Position numbers and translations under genes: made by a program. Under the pieces are notes generated by a model that was not told where the DNA came from, made no database searches, and worked only from the letters and a program-made list of their open reading frames with translations. Positions 23,639 to 32,293 of a stretch of 36,897 nt of DNA are shown in pieces. Origin of the DNA: Micromonospora solifontis (GTDB lineage Bacteria > Actinomycetota > Actinomycetes > Mycobacteriales > Micromonosporaceae). Numbering within the stretch: position 1 is the first letter of the stretch; every line of letters begins with the position of its first letter. The DNA lies in assembly GCF_003725545.1 (NCBI RefSeq), contig NZ_RJLN01000053.1, positions 1 to 36,897 on the forward strand. Reading direction: 5' to 3'.

Positions 23639-25204
23639 TCACGAGCCCTGGACCGTGATCTCCTGGACGCCCACCTTGTAGCCGCTGCCGCCTTCCTTCT
23701 GCGGCAGCTCGGTGATCCAGAAGAGGAGGTACTGGTACTTCCGCTCCGGGTCGAACCCGTTGAACGTCATCTTGGTGCCGTCGTGCTCCTCGAACGGCTG
23801 CCCGATCGGCGACTTCAGGTAGCTCGTCAGCAGCTGCTTGTCGCCGGCGGAACTGACCGGGAAGTCGGCGGACCCGGCGAGGAGCTGGGCGGAGGCGCCG
23901 GTGGCGGAGAGGACGGCCTGCACCGACTTGACGGTGTGCGGCGAGCCGAGGTCGATCCAGACTCCCATGCCGCGCTTGAAGTTGCCGAAGTTCGCCCGGG
24001 TGTAGGTGTCGGTCTCCCAGCCCTTGTCCAGGTTGCCGTCGATGACCAGCTCGGCGTCGTTCAGCTCGTCGCGGCTCTTGCTGTCCGGGTCGATGATCCG
24101 GACGTCCTCCACCGCGAGCTGCCGCACCGCCGGGGCGGCCGGGGTGGCGTCGCCGGACGACGGGGCGCTGCTGGAGGGGCGGGCCACCGGCTCGGTCTTC
24201 GGGTCCTTGTCGTCGCCGCCCAGGGCGCTGATCCCGATGAGCAGGCCGACCAGGGCGACCGCCAGCAGGGCGGCGATGCCGAGGGCGACCTTGCGGCCGG
24301 CGACGGAGGCCAGCGGCGAGGGCTCCTCACCGGGGTCCGCGGTGAACCGCAGCGGACCACCCTGGTCCAGGAAGTGGTCCTCGGCGGGGATGTCGAGGCG
24401 GCTCAGCTCGGCCGCGAGCACGTCCGAGGAGGGCGGGGCGATCTCCGGGTCGAGCAGGTCCATGGTGAGGTCGTCGAGGTACGCCGGCACCCCGGCGCGG
24501 ACCTGGCGGGGCGCGGCGATCGAGCCGCTGGCGTCCCGCACCGCGTCGGGGAGGGCGGCCCGGCCGTGCCCGGCGGTGGCGCCGTGCAGCGGAGCCTCGC
24601 CGTGCGGCCAGTGGCCGGTCAGCGCGAAGTAGAGCACCCCGCCGACCGCCCGGAGGTCGGTCTCCTGGCTGTCCGCGCCGTCGGTCCGCGCGTCGGCCAG
24701 CACCACCCGGCCGTCATCGCTGATCATGACGGTGCCGGGGTGGATGTTGCCGTGCACCATCCCGGTGGCGTGCACCGCGGCGAGGGCGCTGGCCGCCGCG
24801 TTGCCGATGGCGGTCGCCCGGCCCGGGTCCAGTGGCCCGTCCTCGGCGACCAGCTCGCGCAGCGACTGGCCGTCCACCCACTCGCGGACGACGTACGCCC
24901 GGTCGGCCTCGTCGATCGCGTCGTACACGCCGACCAGGTTGGGGTGGATCACCCGGCTGGCCGCCACGGCGGCCTGGAGCATCTCGGTGGCGGAGTCGCC
25001 GCCCGGGTAGCGGAGGACCACCGCGACGGGACGCCGCAGCACGACGTCGACCCCGCGCCAGACCAGCCGGCCCGCGCTGTCGTTGTTGATGTGCTCGACC
25101 AGCTCGTACCGCTCGGCAAGGATCTCACCGGCCGTGGGAGCACCGAAGGTCATGACCGGAGGGGCAGTCTCCTCCGCCTCCTGACCCTCGCCGACCTGGG
25201 TCAC
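23639..25204 (-). CDS. Membrane pseudokinase with C-terminal extracytoplasmic domain (MurJ-associated)
   Basis: 521 residues from the GTG at 25204, which has GGGAGG upstream; an ATG at 25255 adds 17. Residues 30-280 have the Ser/Thr kinase fold (HPNLVGVYDAI, VREWVDGQSLREL), but the VAVK lysine is Val63, the HRD motif reads HGN (151-153) and DFG reads DAR (171-173), and the Gly loop is degenerate. It should therefore not phosphorylate. A membrane segment at about 305-328 leads to a Ser/Pro linker and an outer beta-rich domain (LVIDGNLDKGWETDTY, VWIDLGSPHTVKSVQAVL) resembling discoidin/sugar-binding folds. In M. tuberculosis Rv3910 the same pseudokinase is fused to MviN/MurJ and, when phosphorylated by PknB, binds FhaA. 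Here it is a separate gene downstream of murJ. Confidence 0.85.
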   Translation of the reverse strand: MTQVGEGQEAEETAPPVMTFGAPTAGEILAERYELVEHINNDSAGRLVWRGVDVVLRRPVAVVLRYPGGDSATEMLQAAVAASRVIHPNLVGVYDAIDEADRAYVVREWVDGQSLRELVAEDGPLDPGRATAIGNAAASALAAVHATGMVHGNIHPGTVMISDDGRVVLADARTDGADSQETDLRAVGGVLYFALTGHWPHGEAPLHGATAGHGRAALPDAVRDASGSIAAPRQVRAGVPAYLDDLTMDLLDPEIAPPSSDVLAAELSRLDIPAEDHFLDQGGPLRFTADPGEEPSPLASVAGRKVALGIAALLAVALVGLLIGISALGGDDKDPKTEPVARPSSSAPSSGDATPAAPAVRQLAVEDVRIIDPDSKSRDELNDAELVIDGNLDKGWETDTYTRANFGNFKRGMGVWIDLGSPHTVKSVQAVLSATGASAQLLAGSADFPVSSAGDKQLLTSYLKSPIGQPFEEHDGTKMTFNGFDPERKYQYLLFWITELPQKEGGSGYKVGVQEITVQGS

Positions 25205-25732
25205 CCGTCCTCCCTCGGTGATCGTGTCGATCGATGGACCCGTGCTGCTGGGCATGTGGCTTTCCGCTCTGCCTTCGAAGGAACCGGCGGACCGGTGTCG
25301 ACGCCCACGTCGGCACCTGCCGTATCCGTCGTGAGTGACCTTACCCGGGATGCCCGGTTCTCCGACATGTCATCTTCCCGCCGGAGCCGGTGGGGCGCCA
25401 GTGGGTCACGGCGGCCGGCCGGGTCCCGCCCCGTCCTGCCCTGTCACTGACTACACGCTCCAGCCAATCTAAAGGTTGACGGCAAAGTAGTCGGCGTAGG
25501 GGCTTCGGCAACTCCCGCTCGGCGCGTCCCGCGCCGCGCACCGACCGGGAGCCGTCGCCCGGTGTGGCGCCGCCCGACTCACCTGCGCATTCCCCCGGTC
25601 AGGTCACCCACCCTCAGCCTTACGGATGGTTGTCCACAGGCCGAGAGGGCTACCGAGCCGCGAAATCCCGAGTTATCCACAGCCGTATCCCCAGGCTGGT
25701 GATCCTCGTTCACCGTCCGTCATCAGGGCCGG
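25205..25732. other. Gap between the pseudokinase gene and murJ, with two DnaA boxes
   Basis: This 528-base gap holds no supportable gene. Its less GC-rich middle (about 25465-25495) may include promoter sequence for the pseudokinase gene, but I cannot identify a convincing one. At the murJ side there are TTGTCCACA (25630-25638) and TTATCCACA (25673-25681), and a run GTATCCCCAG just after. No terminator after murJ is evident. Confidence 0.5.
25630..25681. other. Third DnaA-box group (two consensus boxes)
   Basis: TTGTCCACA at 25630-25638 and TTATCCACA at 25673-25681 lie 43 bases apart in the same orientation, between convincing genes and 21.6 kb from oriC. The second is a perfect box. Confidence 0.55.
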
Positions 25733-27475
25733 TCAGCGGCCCAGCCGCCGCCGGACCATCCCGACCACCTCGGTGATCTCACCGATCTTCAGCACCATGG
25801 CCAGCCCGAGGTACGTCGCGCCGATCACCGCGCCGCCGATGATCAGCTGGACCGCCGCGGCGAGCCAGCTCAGGTGCGCCGGGTCGCCGGGAAGCAGCCG
25901 GACCACCAGCAGGCCGACCAGGGCCGCGCCGAGCGCGGCGACGACCACCCGGCCCATGGTCCGCATGATCCCGCCCAGCCCGATCCGGCCGACCCGGGGC
26001 CGCAGCAGCATCGCCGAGATGATCGCCGCGGCCACGTAGGAGACGGCGTTGCCGAGCATCATCCCGGCCGCCGCGAAGGTGGCCGAGAAGGCGAGGAAGA
26101 GGCCGACCTGGAGGAGCACCCGCAGCGCCACCACCGGGATGTTGACCAGGGCCGGGGTCCGGGTGTCCGGCAGCGCGTAGAAGGCGAAGGTGAAGAGCTG
26201 GCTGATCGCGAACGGGACCAGGCCGAGCGCCGCCACCAGCAGCACGGTCGAGGTGGCCACCGCGTTGTCGCCGGTGAAGGCGCCGTACCGGAAGACCACC
26301 ACGGAGATCGGGCCGGCGAGGACCGCGTAACAGACGGCGATCGGGGCGAGGACCGCGGTGACCATCCGGGTGCCCCGGGACAGGTCGGCGGTGACATCGC
26401 GGAACCGGCCCTCCGCGGCGGCCCCGCTCATCCGCGGCATCAGCGCGGTGATGATCGAGACGGCGATGATGCCGTGCGCCATCATCAGCAGCAGGAAGAC
26501 GTTGTTGTAGATCAGCAGGCCGGCATTCTTGCCGCCGGCGGCCCGGGTGAGCAGGTTGACCACCACGAACAGGCCGAGCTGGTTGACCCCCACGTAGCAG
26601 AACATCCAGCCGCCGAGCCGGGCCAGTTCGCGCAGGCCGAGCGCCCGGAAGTCGAACCGCCACTTCCACCGGAAGCCGACCTTGCGCAGCGCCGGGAGCA
26701 GGCCGGCGGTCTGCACCGCCACGCCGAGCAGGGTGCCGCCGCCGATGAGCAGGATCCGCTCCCAGCCCATCTCGTGCGGCTGAACGATCTTGGCGCCGAA
26801 GACCGCGATGTAGAGCGCGCAGACGCCGATGACCACGAGGTTGTTCAGGATCGGCGCCCACATCGGGGCGGCGAAGTGCCCCCGGGTGTTCAGCACCGCG
26901 GCGATCAGCGCGCTCACGCCGGTGAAGAACAGCATCGGCAGCATCAGGTACGACAGGCCGTTGACCAGGCCGGTGTAGTCCGCGTCCTTGCCGCTGGCGT
27001 AGATCGCGGTGAGCACCGGCGCCCCGATCATCGCGATCAGCGCGGTCGCGGCCAGCGCGAGCACCGCCAGGGTGAGCAGCCGCTGGGAGTACGCCTCACC
27101 CCGGTCCGGGTCGGTCTTGCGCCGCCGCACCAGGACCGGGATCAGCACGCTGGTGAGCACCCCGCCGAGCAGGAACTCGTACACCTGGTTCGGCAGGAAG
27201 AGGGCGGTGGTGTACGCGTCGCCGACCAGCGCGCCGCCCAGCGCCGCGCCGATCATCAGGTTGCGGATGAACCCCGTACCCCGGCTGACCAGGCTGCCGA
27301 TCGCCATCACCGCGCTGTTCGCCGCGGCGCTGGTCTCCGCCACCACCTCCTGCGGCGGGGCGGTGGCCTCGGCGCCCGGCTGGTTGAGCGGCTCGGCCGA
27401 GATGAAGGTCGCCGTGTCGTCCGGCGGCTGGCCGCCGCCGTGCGCGTTGGCGCTGCGGTACAGCCCGCCGCTCAT
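25733..27475 (-). CDS. murJ: Lipid II flippase MurJ (MviN)
   Basis: Moves undecaprenyl-linked peptidoglycan precursor across the membrane. 580 residues from an ATG with GGAGGC eleven bases upstream. Residues 1-50 are a cytoplasmic, acidic/Pro-rich start. About 14 membrane segments of the MOP superfamily follow: AVMAIGSLVSRGTGFIRNLMIGAALG near residue 55 with the conserved Arg, DAYTTALFLPNQVYEFLLGGVLTSVLIPV near 85-113, and LMLPMLFFTGVSALIAAVLNTRGHFAAPMWAPILNN. The C-terminal cytoplasmic tail is short (EVVGMVRRRLGR), and the regulatory kinase-like domain found fused in mycobacteria is missing here. It is divergent from the CCA-adding enzyme gene and heads the murJ-pseudokinase-sigM direction. 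Confidence 0.95.
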   Translation of the reverse strand: MSGGLYRSANAHGGGQPPDDTATFISAEPLNQPGAEATAPPQEVVAETSAAANSAVMAIGSLVSRGTGFIRNLMIGAALGGALVGDAYTTALFLPNQVYEFLLGGVLTSVLIPVLVRRRKTDPDRGEAYSQRLLTLAVLALAATALIAMIGAPVLTAIYASGKDADYTGLVNGLSYLMLPMLFFTGVSALIAAVLNTRGHFAAPMWAPILNNLVVIGVCALYIAVFGAKIVQPHEMGWERILLIGGGTLLGVAVQTAGLLPALRKVGFRWKWRFDFRALGLRELARLGGWMFCYVGVNQLGLFVVVNLLTRAAGGKNAGLLIYNNVFLLLMMAHGIIAVSIITALMPRMSGAAAEGRFRDVTADLSRGTRMVTAVLAPIAVCYAVLAGPISVVVFRYGAFTGDNAVATSTVLLVAALGLVPFAISQLFTFAFYALPDTRTPALVNIPVVALRVLLQVGLFLAFSATFAAAGMMLGNAVSYVAAAIISAMLLRPRVGRIGLGGIMRTMGRVVVAALGAALVGLLVVRLLPGDPAHLSWLAAAVQLIIGGAVIGATYLGLAMVLKIGEITEVVGMVRRRLGR

Positions 27476-27569
27476 CTCCAGCCTCCAAGGGGTACGTCGC
27501 AGCCGGACCTCCGGGCCCGTACACCCGAGACCTTAGTCAACGTGGGCGGCATACCCGCGCCCGGCGCAG

Positions 27570-27595
27570 TTGATCCGGCCCCGGCCCGATAGGCT
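27570..27595 (+). promoter_or_regulatory. Promoter of the CCA-adding enzyme gene
   Basis: TAGGCT at 27590-27595 ends nine bases before the ATG at 27605, so the mRNA leader would be a few bases at most. TTGATC at 27570-27575 is a weak -35 with a short (14-base) spacer. Confidence 0.45.
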
Positions 27596-27604
27596 GGCGA
27601 TCCC

Positions 27605-29065
27605 ATGTCCGAAGCCTCCGCATCCCACGCCGCCGAACGCCGTGAGCTGACCGTCGCGCAGCGCAACGCCGTCGCCGAACTGCTCCGTGTCTCGCCGGTC
27701 GCCGACGAACTCGGCCGGCGCTTCGCCCGGGCCGGTCACGAACTGCACCTGGTGGGCGGATCGGTACGGGACGCCCTCCTCGGCCGGCTCGGCGAGGACC
27801 TCGACTTCTGCACCGACGCCCACCCCGATGAGACGTTGAAGATCGTCCGCGGCTGGGCCGAGTCGATCTGGGAGACCGGCCGGGAGTTCGGCACCATCGG
27901 CCTCCAGCGCGACGGGCTCCGGCTGGAGGTCACCACCTTCCGGGCCGAGGCGTACGACCAGGTCAGCCGCAACCCGGTCGTGGAGTACGGCACCAGCCTG
28001 GAAGACGACCTGAAGCGCCGCGACTTCACCGTCAACGCGATGGCGGTCAGCGTCCCCGACCACCGGTTCACCGACCCGTACGGTGGCCTGGCCGACCTGG
28101 CCGCGAAGATCATCCGTACCCCCGGCACGCCGCAGGAGTCGTTCCGCGACGACCCGCTGCGGATGCTGCGCGCGGCCCGGTTCGCCGCCCAGCTGCGCTT
28201 CTCGGTCCACCCGGACGTCCGCGCGGCGATGACCCGGATGGCCACCGACCTGGACCGGATCACCGCCGAGCGGATCCGGGACGAGTTCACCAAGCTGCTC
28301 TGCGGCGCCGACCCGGTCACCGGGCTGCGGCTGCTGGTCGACACCGGCCTGGCCGAGCGCTTCCTGCCCGAGCTGACCGGGCTGAAGCTGACCATCGACG
28401 AGCACGCCCAGCACAAGGACGTCTACGAGCACACCCTCACCGTGGTCAGCAACGCCATGGCGCTGGAGGCGGAGGGCTGCGACTTCGTGCTGCGGATGGC
28501 CGCCCTGATGCACGACGTCGGCAAGCCCGCCACCAAGTCGGTCGGCCCGGACGGCCGGGTCAGCTTCCACCACCACGAGGTGGTCGGCGCCCGGCTCACC
28601 AAGGCCCGGATGAAGGCGCTGCGCTACCCCAAGGACGTGACGTCACAGGTGGTCAAGCTGGTCGGCCTGCACCTGCGCTTCTACGGCTACGGCCGGGGCG
28701 AGTGGACCGACTCGGCGGTCCGCCGGTACGTGACCGACGCCGGTGACCTGCTCTCCCGGCTGCACAAGCTGACCCGCTCGGACTGCACCACCCGGAACCG
28801 GCGCAAGGCGGCCCAGCTCGCCGCCGACTACGACGCGCTGGAGGAGCGGATCGCCCGGATCGCGGCCGAGGAGGACCTGGCCCGGGTCCGCCCCGACCTG
28901 GACGGCAACGCGATCATGGAGCTGCTCGGCGTACCGCCGGGACCGTTGGTGGGGAAGGCCTGGCAGCACCTCAAGGAGCTGCGGCTGGAGCGCGGCCCGC
29001 TGGACCGCGACGAGGCCGAGGCCGAACTGCTCCGCTGGGCCCGCGAACAGGGCGTCCTCGACTGA
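27605..29065 (+). CDS. CCA tRNA nucleotidyltransferase
   Basis: Adds or repairs the CCA 3' end of tRNA without a template (annotated pcnA/cca in related genomes). 486 residues. The head domain has LHLVGGSVRDALLGR near residue 49 and the catalytic LGEDLDFCTD near 63, then RRDFTVNAMAV near 139 (family motif) and DDPLRMLRAARFAAQL near 180. A C-terminal HD domain (LRMAALMHDVGKPATK near 298, FHHHEVVGA) is present, as in the actinobacterial class. A perfect hairpin follows the stop. It lies directly beside murJ; the NUDIX and large DUF6049-type genes that sit between them in mycobacteria are missing. Confidence 0.95.
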   Translation: MSEASASHAAERRELTVAQRNAVAELLRVSPVADELGRRFARAGHELHLVGGSVRDALLGRLGEDLDFCTDAHPDETLKIVRGWAESIWETGREFGTIGLQRDGLRLEVTTFRAEAYDQVSRNPVVEYGTSLEDDLKRRDFTVNAMAVSVPDHRFTDPYGGLADLAAKIIRTPGTPQESFRDDPLRMLRAARFAAQLRFSVHPDVRAAMTRMATDLDRITAERIRDEFTKLLCGADPVTGLRLLVDTGLAERFLPELTGLKLTIDEHAQHKDVYEHTLTVVSNAMALEAEGCDFVLRMAALMHDVGKPATKSVGPDGRVSFHHHEVVGARLTKARMKALRYPKDVTSQVVKLVGLHLRFYGYGRGEWTDSAVRRYVTDAGDLLSRLHKLTRSDCTTRNRRKAAQLAADYDALEERIARIAAEEDLARVRPDLDGNAIMELLGVPPGPLVGKAWQHLKELRLERGPLDRDEAEAELLRWAREQGVLD

Positions 29066-29067
29066 CG

Positions 29068-29099
29068 GCAGGGCTCCCGGCCGACGCCGGGAGCCCTGC
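29068..29099. terminator. Terminator between convergent genes
   Basis: A 13-bp perfect stem (29068-29080 with 29087-29099) around a 6-base loop sits in the 43-base gap between two convergent genes. It can serve both; no T run is visible. Confidence 0.75.
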
Positions 29100-29108
29100 G
29101 CTCGTCGG

Positions 29109-30605
29109 TCAGGCCTCGACGGCCGGCTTGGTGGCGCCGTTGCTGTGGGCGCTGCCCAGCTTGGCGAGCAGTCCGGCCAGGTCGATGCCGGTGAGGTCGC
29201 TGCCGAGCTGGAGCCCCTGGGCCACGTTCCCGGCCACCGACCTGGTCAGCGAGGACGCGCCGTCGGTGGAGATGACCGTCATCTTGTCGATCGCGCCGAT
29301 CGGGGCGCTCGCCGCCTCCACCACCTGCGGCAGCACCTTGACCAGCAGGTCCAGCACGGCCGCCTCGCCGTACGCGGCGAACGCCTCGGCCTTGCGGGCC
29401 ATCGCCTCGGCCTCGGCCTGCCCCTTGGCCAGGATGGCCGCCGCCTCGGCCTGGCCCTCGCGCTCGACCGCGTCGGCGATCGCGGTACGCCGGCGCTGCT
29501 CGGCCTCACCCTCCTTGGCGCCCTCGATCGCGTTCGCCTCGGCCAGCGCCGCCCGGCGGGCCCGCTCGCCCTCACCGGTGAGCCGCGACTGCTCGGCGGC
29601 GGCCTGCGCGGCGGCGATGGTGGCCTGGCGCTGCGCGTCGGCGTTCAGCACGGCCGCGTTGCGGGCCGCCTCGGCCTCCTGCTCGACCTTGTAGCGGGCC
29701 GCGTCGGCCGGCTTGCGCACCTCGGTGTCGAGCTGCCGCTGCTTCAGTTCGGCGTTCCGCTCGGCCACCTTCTGCTGCTCGGAGAGGATCGCCTGGTCCC
29801 GCTCGGCCTGGGCGAGCGGGCCGGCCGCCGCCGACTTCGCCTTCGCGGCGTCGATCTCGGCCTGGATGGCGGCCTGCTTGAGGGAGAGGTTCCGGTTCGC
29901 CTCGGCGATCGCCTCCTCGGCGAGCAGCCGCTCCTGCTCGGCCTGCTGGCGGGCCCGCGCCTCGGCGATGGCGGCGTCCTTGAGCACCCGGGCCGCCTCC
30001 GGGCGGCCCAGGTCCTGCAGGTACGAGCCCTCGGCGAGGATGTCCTGGAGCTGGAAGGTGTCCAGCACCAGACCCTGGTTGGTCATCGAGTGCTCGGCCT
30101 CCTCGGCGACCGCGCTGGCGAACGCCGCCCGGTCCCGGATGACCTCCTCGACGGTGAGCCGCCCGACGATCGAACGGAGCGCGCCGGCCAGCACCTCCCG
30201 GGTGAAGTTGTCGATCTCGTCCTGCTGGTGCAGGAAGCGCTGGGCGGCGGCGCGGATCGCGTCCTCGGTGCCGCCGACCTTGACGATCGCGACGCCGTGC
30301 AGGTCGGTACGGATGCCCTGCTTGCTCACCGCGCCCCGGATGCCGACGTCGATCCGGCGGCTGGACAGGTCGAGCGACTGGAGCTTCTGCACCACCGGCA
30401 GGACGAACACCGAGGCGCCGAGCACGACCTTCTGCCCGGACATGTCGGTGGAGCGGCCGCCGTCGGCGGTCTGGGTGGTCCGGCCCTTGCGGCCGGTGAC
30501 GATGAACGCCTCGTTCGGGCCGGCCACCTTGATGCGGGAGAGCACGAAGAGGACGAGCAGGACGGCGAGGAGGACCGCGCCGCCGATGGCGACGAGCAGG
30601 GGCAT
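29109..30605 (-). CDS. SPFH/flotillin-family membrane protein
   Basis: 498 residues from the ATG at 30605, with only a modest ribosome site; the frame is open much further upstream, overlapping the NfeD-like gene. An N-terminal membrane segment (LLVAIGGAVLLAVLLVLFVLS, about 3-24) is followed by an SPFH domain (FIVTGRKGR, FTREVLAGALRSIVGRLTVEEVIRDR, LDTFQLQDILAEGSYL). A long Ala/Glu-rich coiled coil runs from about residue 210 to 410, and the tail has APIGAIDKMTVIS. Flotillins scaffold membrane microdomains. The upstream gene encodes the customary NfeD-like partner. Confidence 0.92.
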   Translation of the reverse strand: MPLLVAIGGAVLLAVLLVLFVLSRIKVAGPNEAFIVTGRKGRTTQTADGGRSTDMSGQKVVLGASVFVLPVVQKLQSLDLSSRRIDVGIRGAVSKQGIRTDLHGVAIVKVGGTEDAIRAAAQRFLHQQDEIDNFTREVLAGALRSIVGRLTVEEVIRDRAAFASAVAEEAEHSMTNQGLVLDTFQLQDILAEGSYLQDLGRPEAARVLKDAAIAEARARQQAEQERLLAEEAIAEANRNLSLKQAAIQAEIDAAKAKSAAAGPLAQAERDQAILSEQQKVAERNAELKQRQLDTEVRKPADAARYKVEQEAEAARNAAVLNADAQRQATIAAAQAAAEQSRLTGEGERARRAALAEANAIEGAKEGEAEQRRRTAIADAVEREGQAEAAAILAKGQAEAEAMARKAEAFAAYGEAAVLDLLVKVLPQVVEAASAPIGAIDKMTVISTDGASSLTRSVAGNVAQGLQLGSDLTGIDLAGLLAKLGSAHSNGATKPAVEA

Positions 30606-30634
30606 GGAAGTTCCCGTCTGTGCGAAGGGGGAGA

Positions 30635-31174
30635 TCAGTAGGTCTCGACGTGCACGCTGGTCTCGCTGAGCGCTTCGACCACGAAGATCCGGGCGCCGGT
30701 CGGGAGCGAATGGTCGGCTCGGGCGTTGAGCTTGACCGGCTGGCCGGCGAGGCGTACCCGCACCTCGCCGTAGCCGCCGGTCGGGACCGGGGTGACCACC
30801 AGGCCGGTCGCGCCGACCAGGTGGTCCCGGGTGGGGGTGGCGTCGGTCCGCATGTTGCGGGCCGCCCGGCTGAGCCGGGCCGCCAGCCACGCGGTGGGCA
30901 CGGCCGCCAGCGCGCCGCCGGCCACCGCCGCCGCGACCATCCCGGGGGTACGCCCACCGAGCAGCTCGTTGACGATGGCGGCGCCGAAGCCGAAGGCGCC
31001 GGTGAACCCGGCGACCGCCTCCAGCGACACCGGACCGTCGACGTCCGGGTGACCGATGTGCAACAGCCCCGCGCCGACCAGGGCGAGGGCCAGCACCCCG
31101 ACCCCGGCTCCGCCGATGATCAGGAAGATGAGCGTCCCCGTGGCCACGACCTGCACGGTATCGACATCGTGCAA
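30635..31174 (-). CDS. NfeD-like membrane protein
   Basis: 179 residues. Membrane segments lie near residues 11-37 and across 54-100. The C-terminal third is the small OB-fold typical of NfeD partners (LVGATGLVVTPVPTGGYGEVRVRL, ADHSLPTGARIFVVEALSETSVHVETY). It precedes the flotillin gene by 29 bases, a conserved pairing. The start is uncertain: the TTG at 31172-31174 is shown; the GTG at 31154-31156 is an alternative, and neither has a clear ribosome site. The N-terminus does not look like a secreted serine protease, so this is the short NfeD form. Confidence 0.82.
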   Translation of the reverse strand: MHDVDTVQVVATGTLIFLIIGGAGVGVLALALVGAGLLHIGHPDVDGPVSLEAVAGFTGAFGFGAAIVNELLGGRTPGMVAAAVAGGALAAVPTAWLAARLSRAARNMRTDATPTRDHLVGATGLVVTPVPTGGYGEVRVRLAGQPVKLNARADHSLPTGARIFVVEALSETSVHVETY

Positions 31175-31195
31175 CGCCGCGGGCCGGCCGAACGG

Positions 31196-32293
31196 TCAGC
31201 GCGGCGCGACGGTCACCTCAAGATCGACCAGCTCTCTCGGCAGCGGCTGGCGGACCAGCTCCCGCCCGGTCGGGTCGGCCAGGACGAAGTCTCCCCTGCC
31301 GAGCGGCCGGCGGTAGAGCAGTCGGTCGTCGGAGACCCAGACCACCTCGGCGGAGGGCAGCGGGTTCACCACCCGGCCGGTGGCGGTCTCGACCAGCAGC
31401 GGCTCCTGCTGGCCCTGGACCACCACGAGCTTTCCGTCCGGTGACCAGGCGTCCGGGCTGGCCGGCGCACCCGGCATCTCGACGAGGCGGGTCGGCCGTC
31501 CATCGTCGACCGAGAAGAGCTGCACGCCCTTGGCGAGGTCCCGGGGCCCCCGCTCCCCGGCCCGCTTCTTGGTGAGGGTGAGGGCCACCTCCCGCCCGTC
31601 CCGGGTCCAGGTGAAGTCGCAGAAGTCGGTGCAGGACCAGCCCAACGGGCCCACCAGGTGGGTCTGTTTCGTGCCGTCCGCCACCGCCATCACGATGAAG
31701 CCGAAGTGGTCGACCCGGTGGGTGGTGAAGAGCAGCCGCCGGCCGTCCGGCGACCAGCGCGGTGTGGAGAGCGCGCCGTCCACCCGGTACCACCGGGTCT
31801 TCCCGCTGGCCAGGTCGATGAGCCCGACGTCCTTGGGCCGGTCGTCGTCGTGGACCGCGACGAGGGAGCCGGTGGGGGCGGGGAAGATCCCGTCGTAGCG
31901 GTCGGTGGCGAAGTACCGATTCCGTCCCCGATCCAGCAGGAATCCGCTCCCGGAACCGCCCTTGACCTGCGCCCGGGTGACCACCCAGCCACCGGGCAGC
32001 ACCAGCGGCCTCGTGGTCCAGTCCGTCCCCGGCGGGGCGAGCAGCGTCGGCGACGGCGTGACTGTCGGCGCCGGCGTCGTCGGCAGCGCGGCGGGACGGG
32101 GTCGGAGCAGCACGAACGGCACGGCCACCGCGACGATCGCCAGCACGGCGGCACCCGCGACGGCGACCCGCCGCCGGCGGCGGAGCCGGCGACCCCGGCC
32201 CAGCGCCCGGGCGGCCAGGTCGGGGGCGGGGCCGGCACCGTCCGCGAGGTCCCGCACCGCCGCCCGGAGCGTCTCGTCCAGCAGCCTGGTCAC
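31196..32293 (-). CDS. Membrane-anchored beta-propeller (WD40/TolB-like) protein, probable partner of the sigma factor
   Basis: 365 residues from a GTG with GGAGG upstream; the GTG overlaps the sigma-factor stop by four bases (GTGA). A short cytoplasmic N-terminus (LLDETLRAAVRDLADGA) is followed by a basic patch, one membrane segment at about 43-63 and a Pro/Thr linker. The outer domain repeats propeller blades of the type WSPDGRRLLFTTH, WTRDGREVALTL and WSPDGKLVVVQGQ. Its operon position and topology suggest an anti-sigma or sensor role for the adjacent sigma factor, which the sequence alone does not prove. The frame is open far upstream through the sigma gene; I reject that extension. Confidence 0.78.
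   Translation of the reverse strand: MTRLLDETLRAAVRDLADGAGPAPDLAARALGRGRRLRRRRRVAVAGAAVLAIVAVAVPFVLLRPRPAALPTTPAPTVTPSPTLLAPPGTDWTTRPLVLPGGWVVTRAQVKGGSGSGFLLDRGRNRYFATDRYDGIFPAPTGSLVAVHDDDRPKDVGLIDLASGKTRWYRVDGALSTPRWSPDGRRLLFTTHRVDHFGFIVMAVADGTKQTHLVGPLGWSCTDFCDFTWTRDGREVALTLTKKRAGERGPRDLAKGVQLFSVDDGRPTRLVEMPGAPASPDAWSPDGKLVVVQGQQEPLLVETATGRVVNPLPSAEVVWVSDDRLLYRRPLGRGDFVLADPTGRELVRQPLPRELVDLEVTVAPR

Noticed and set aside
23171..25450. Long plus-strand open frame opposite sigM and the pseudokinase gene
   Set aside because: Antisense to two well-supported genes and without any recognisable motif.
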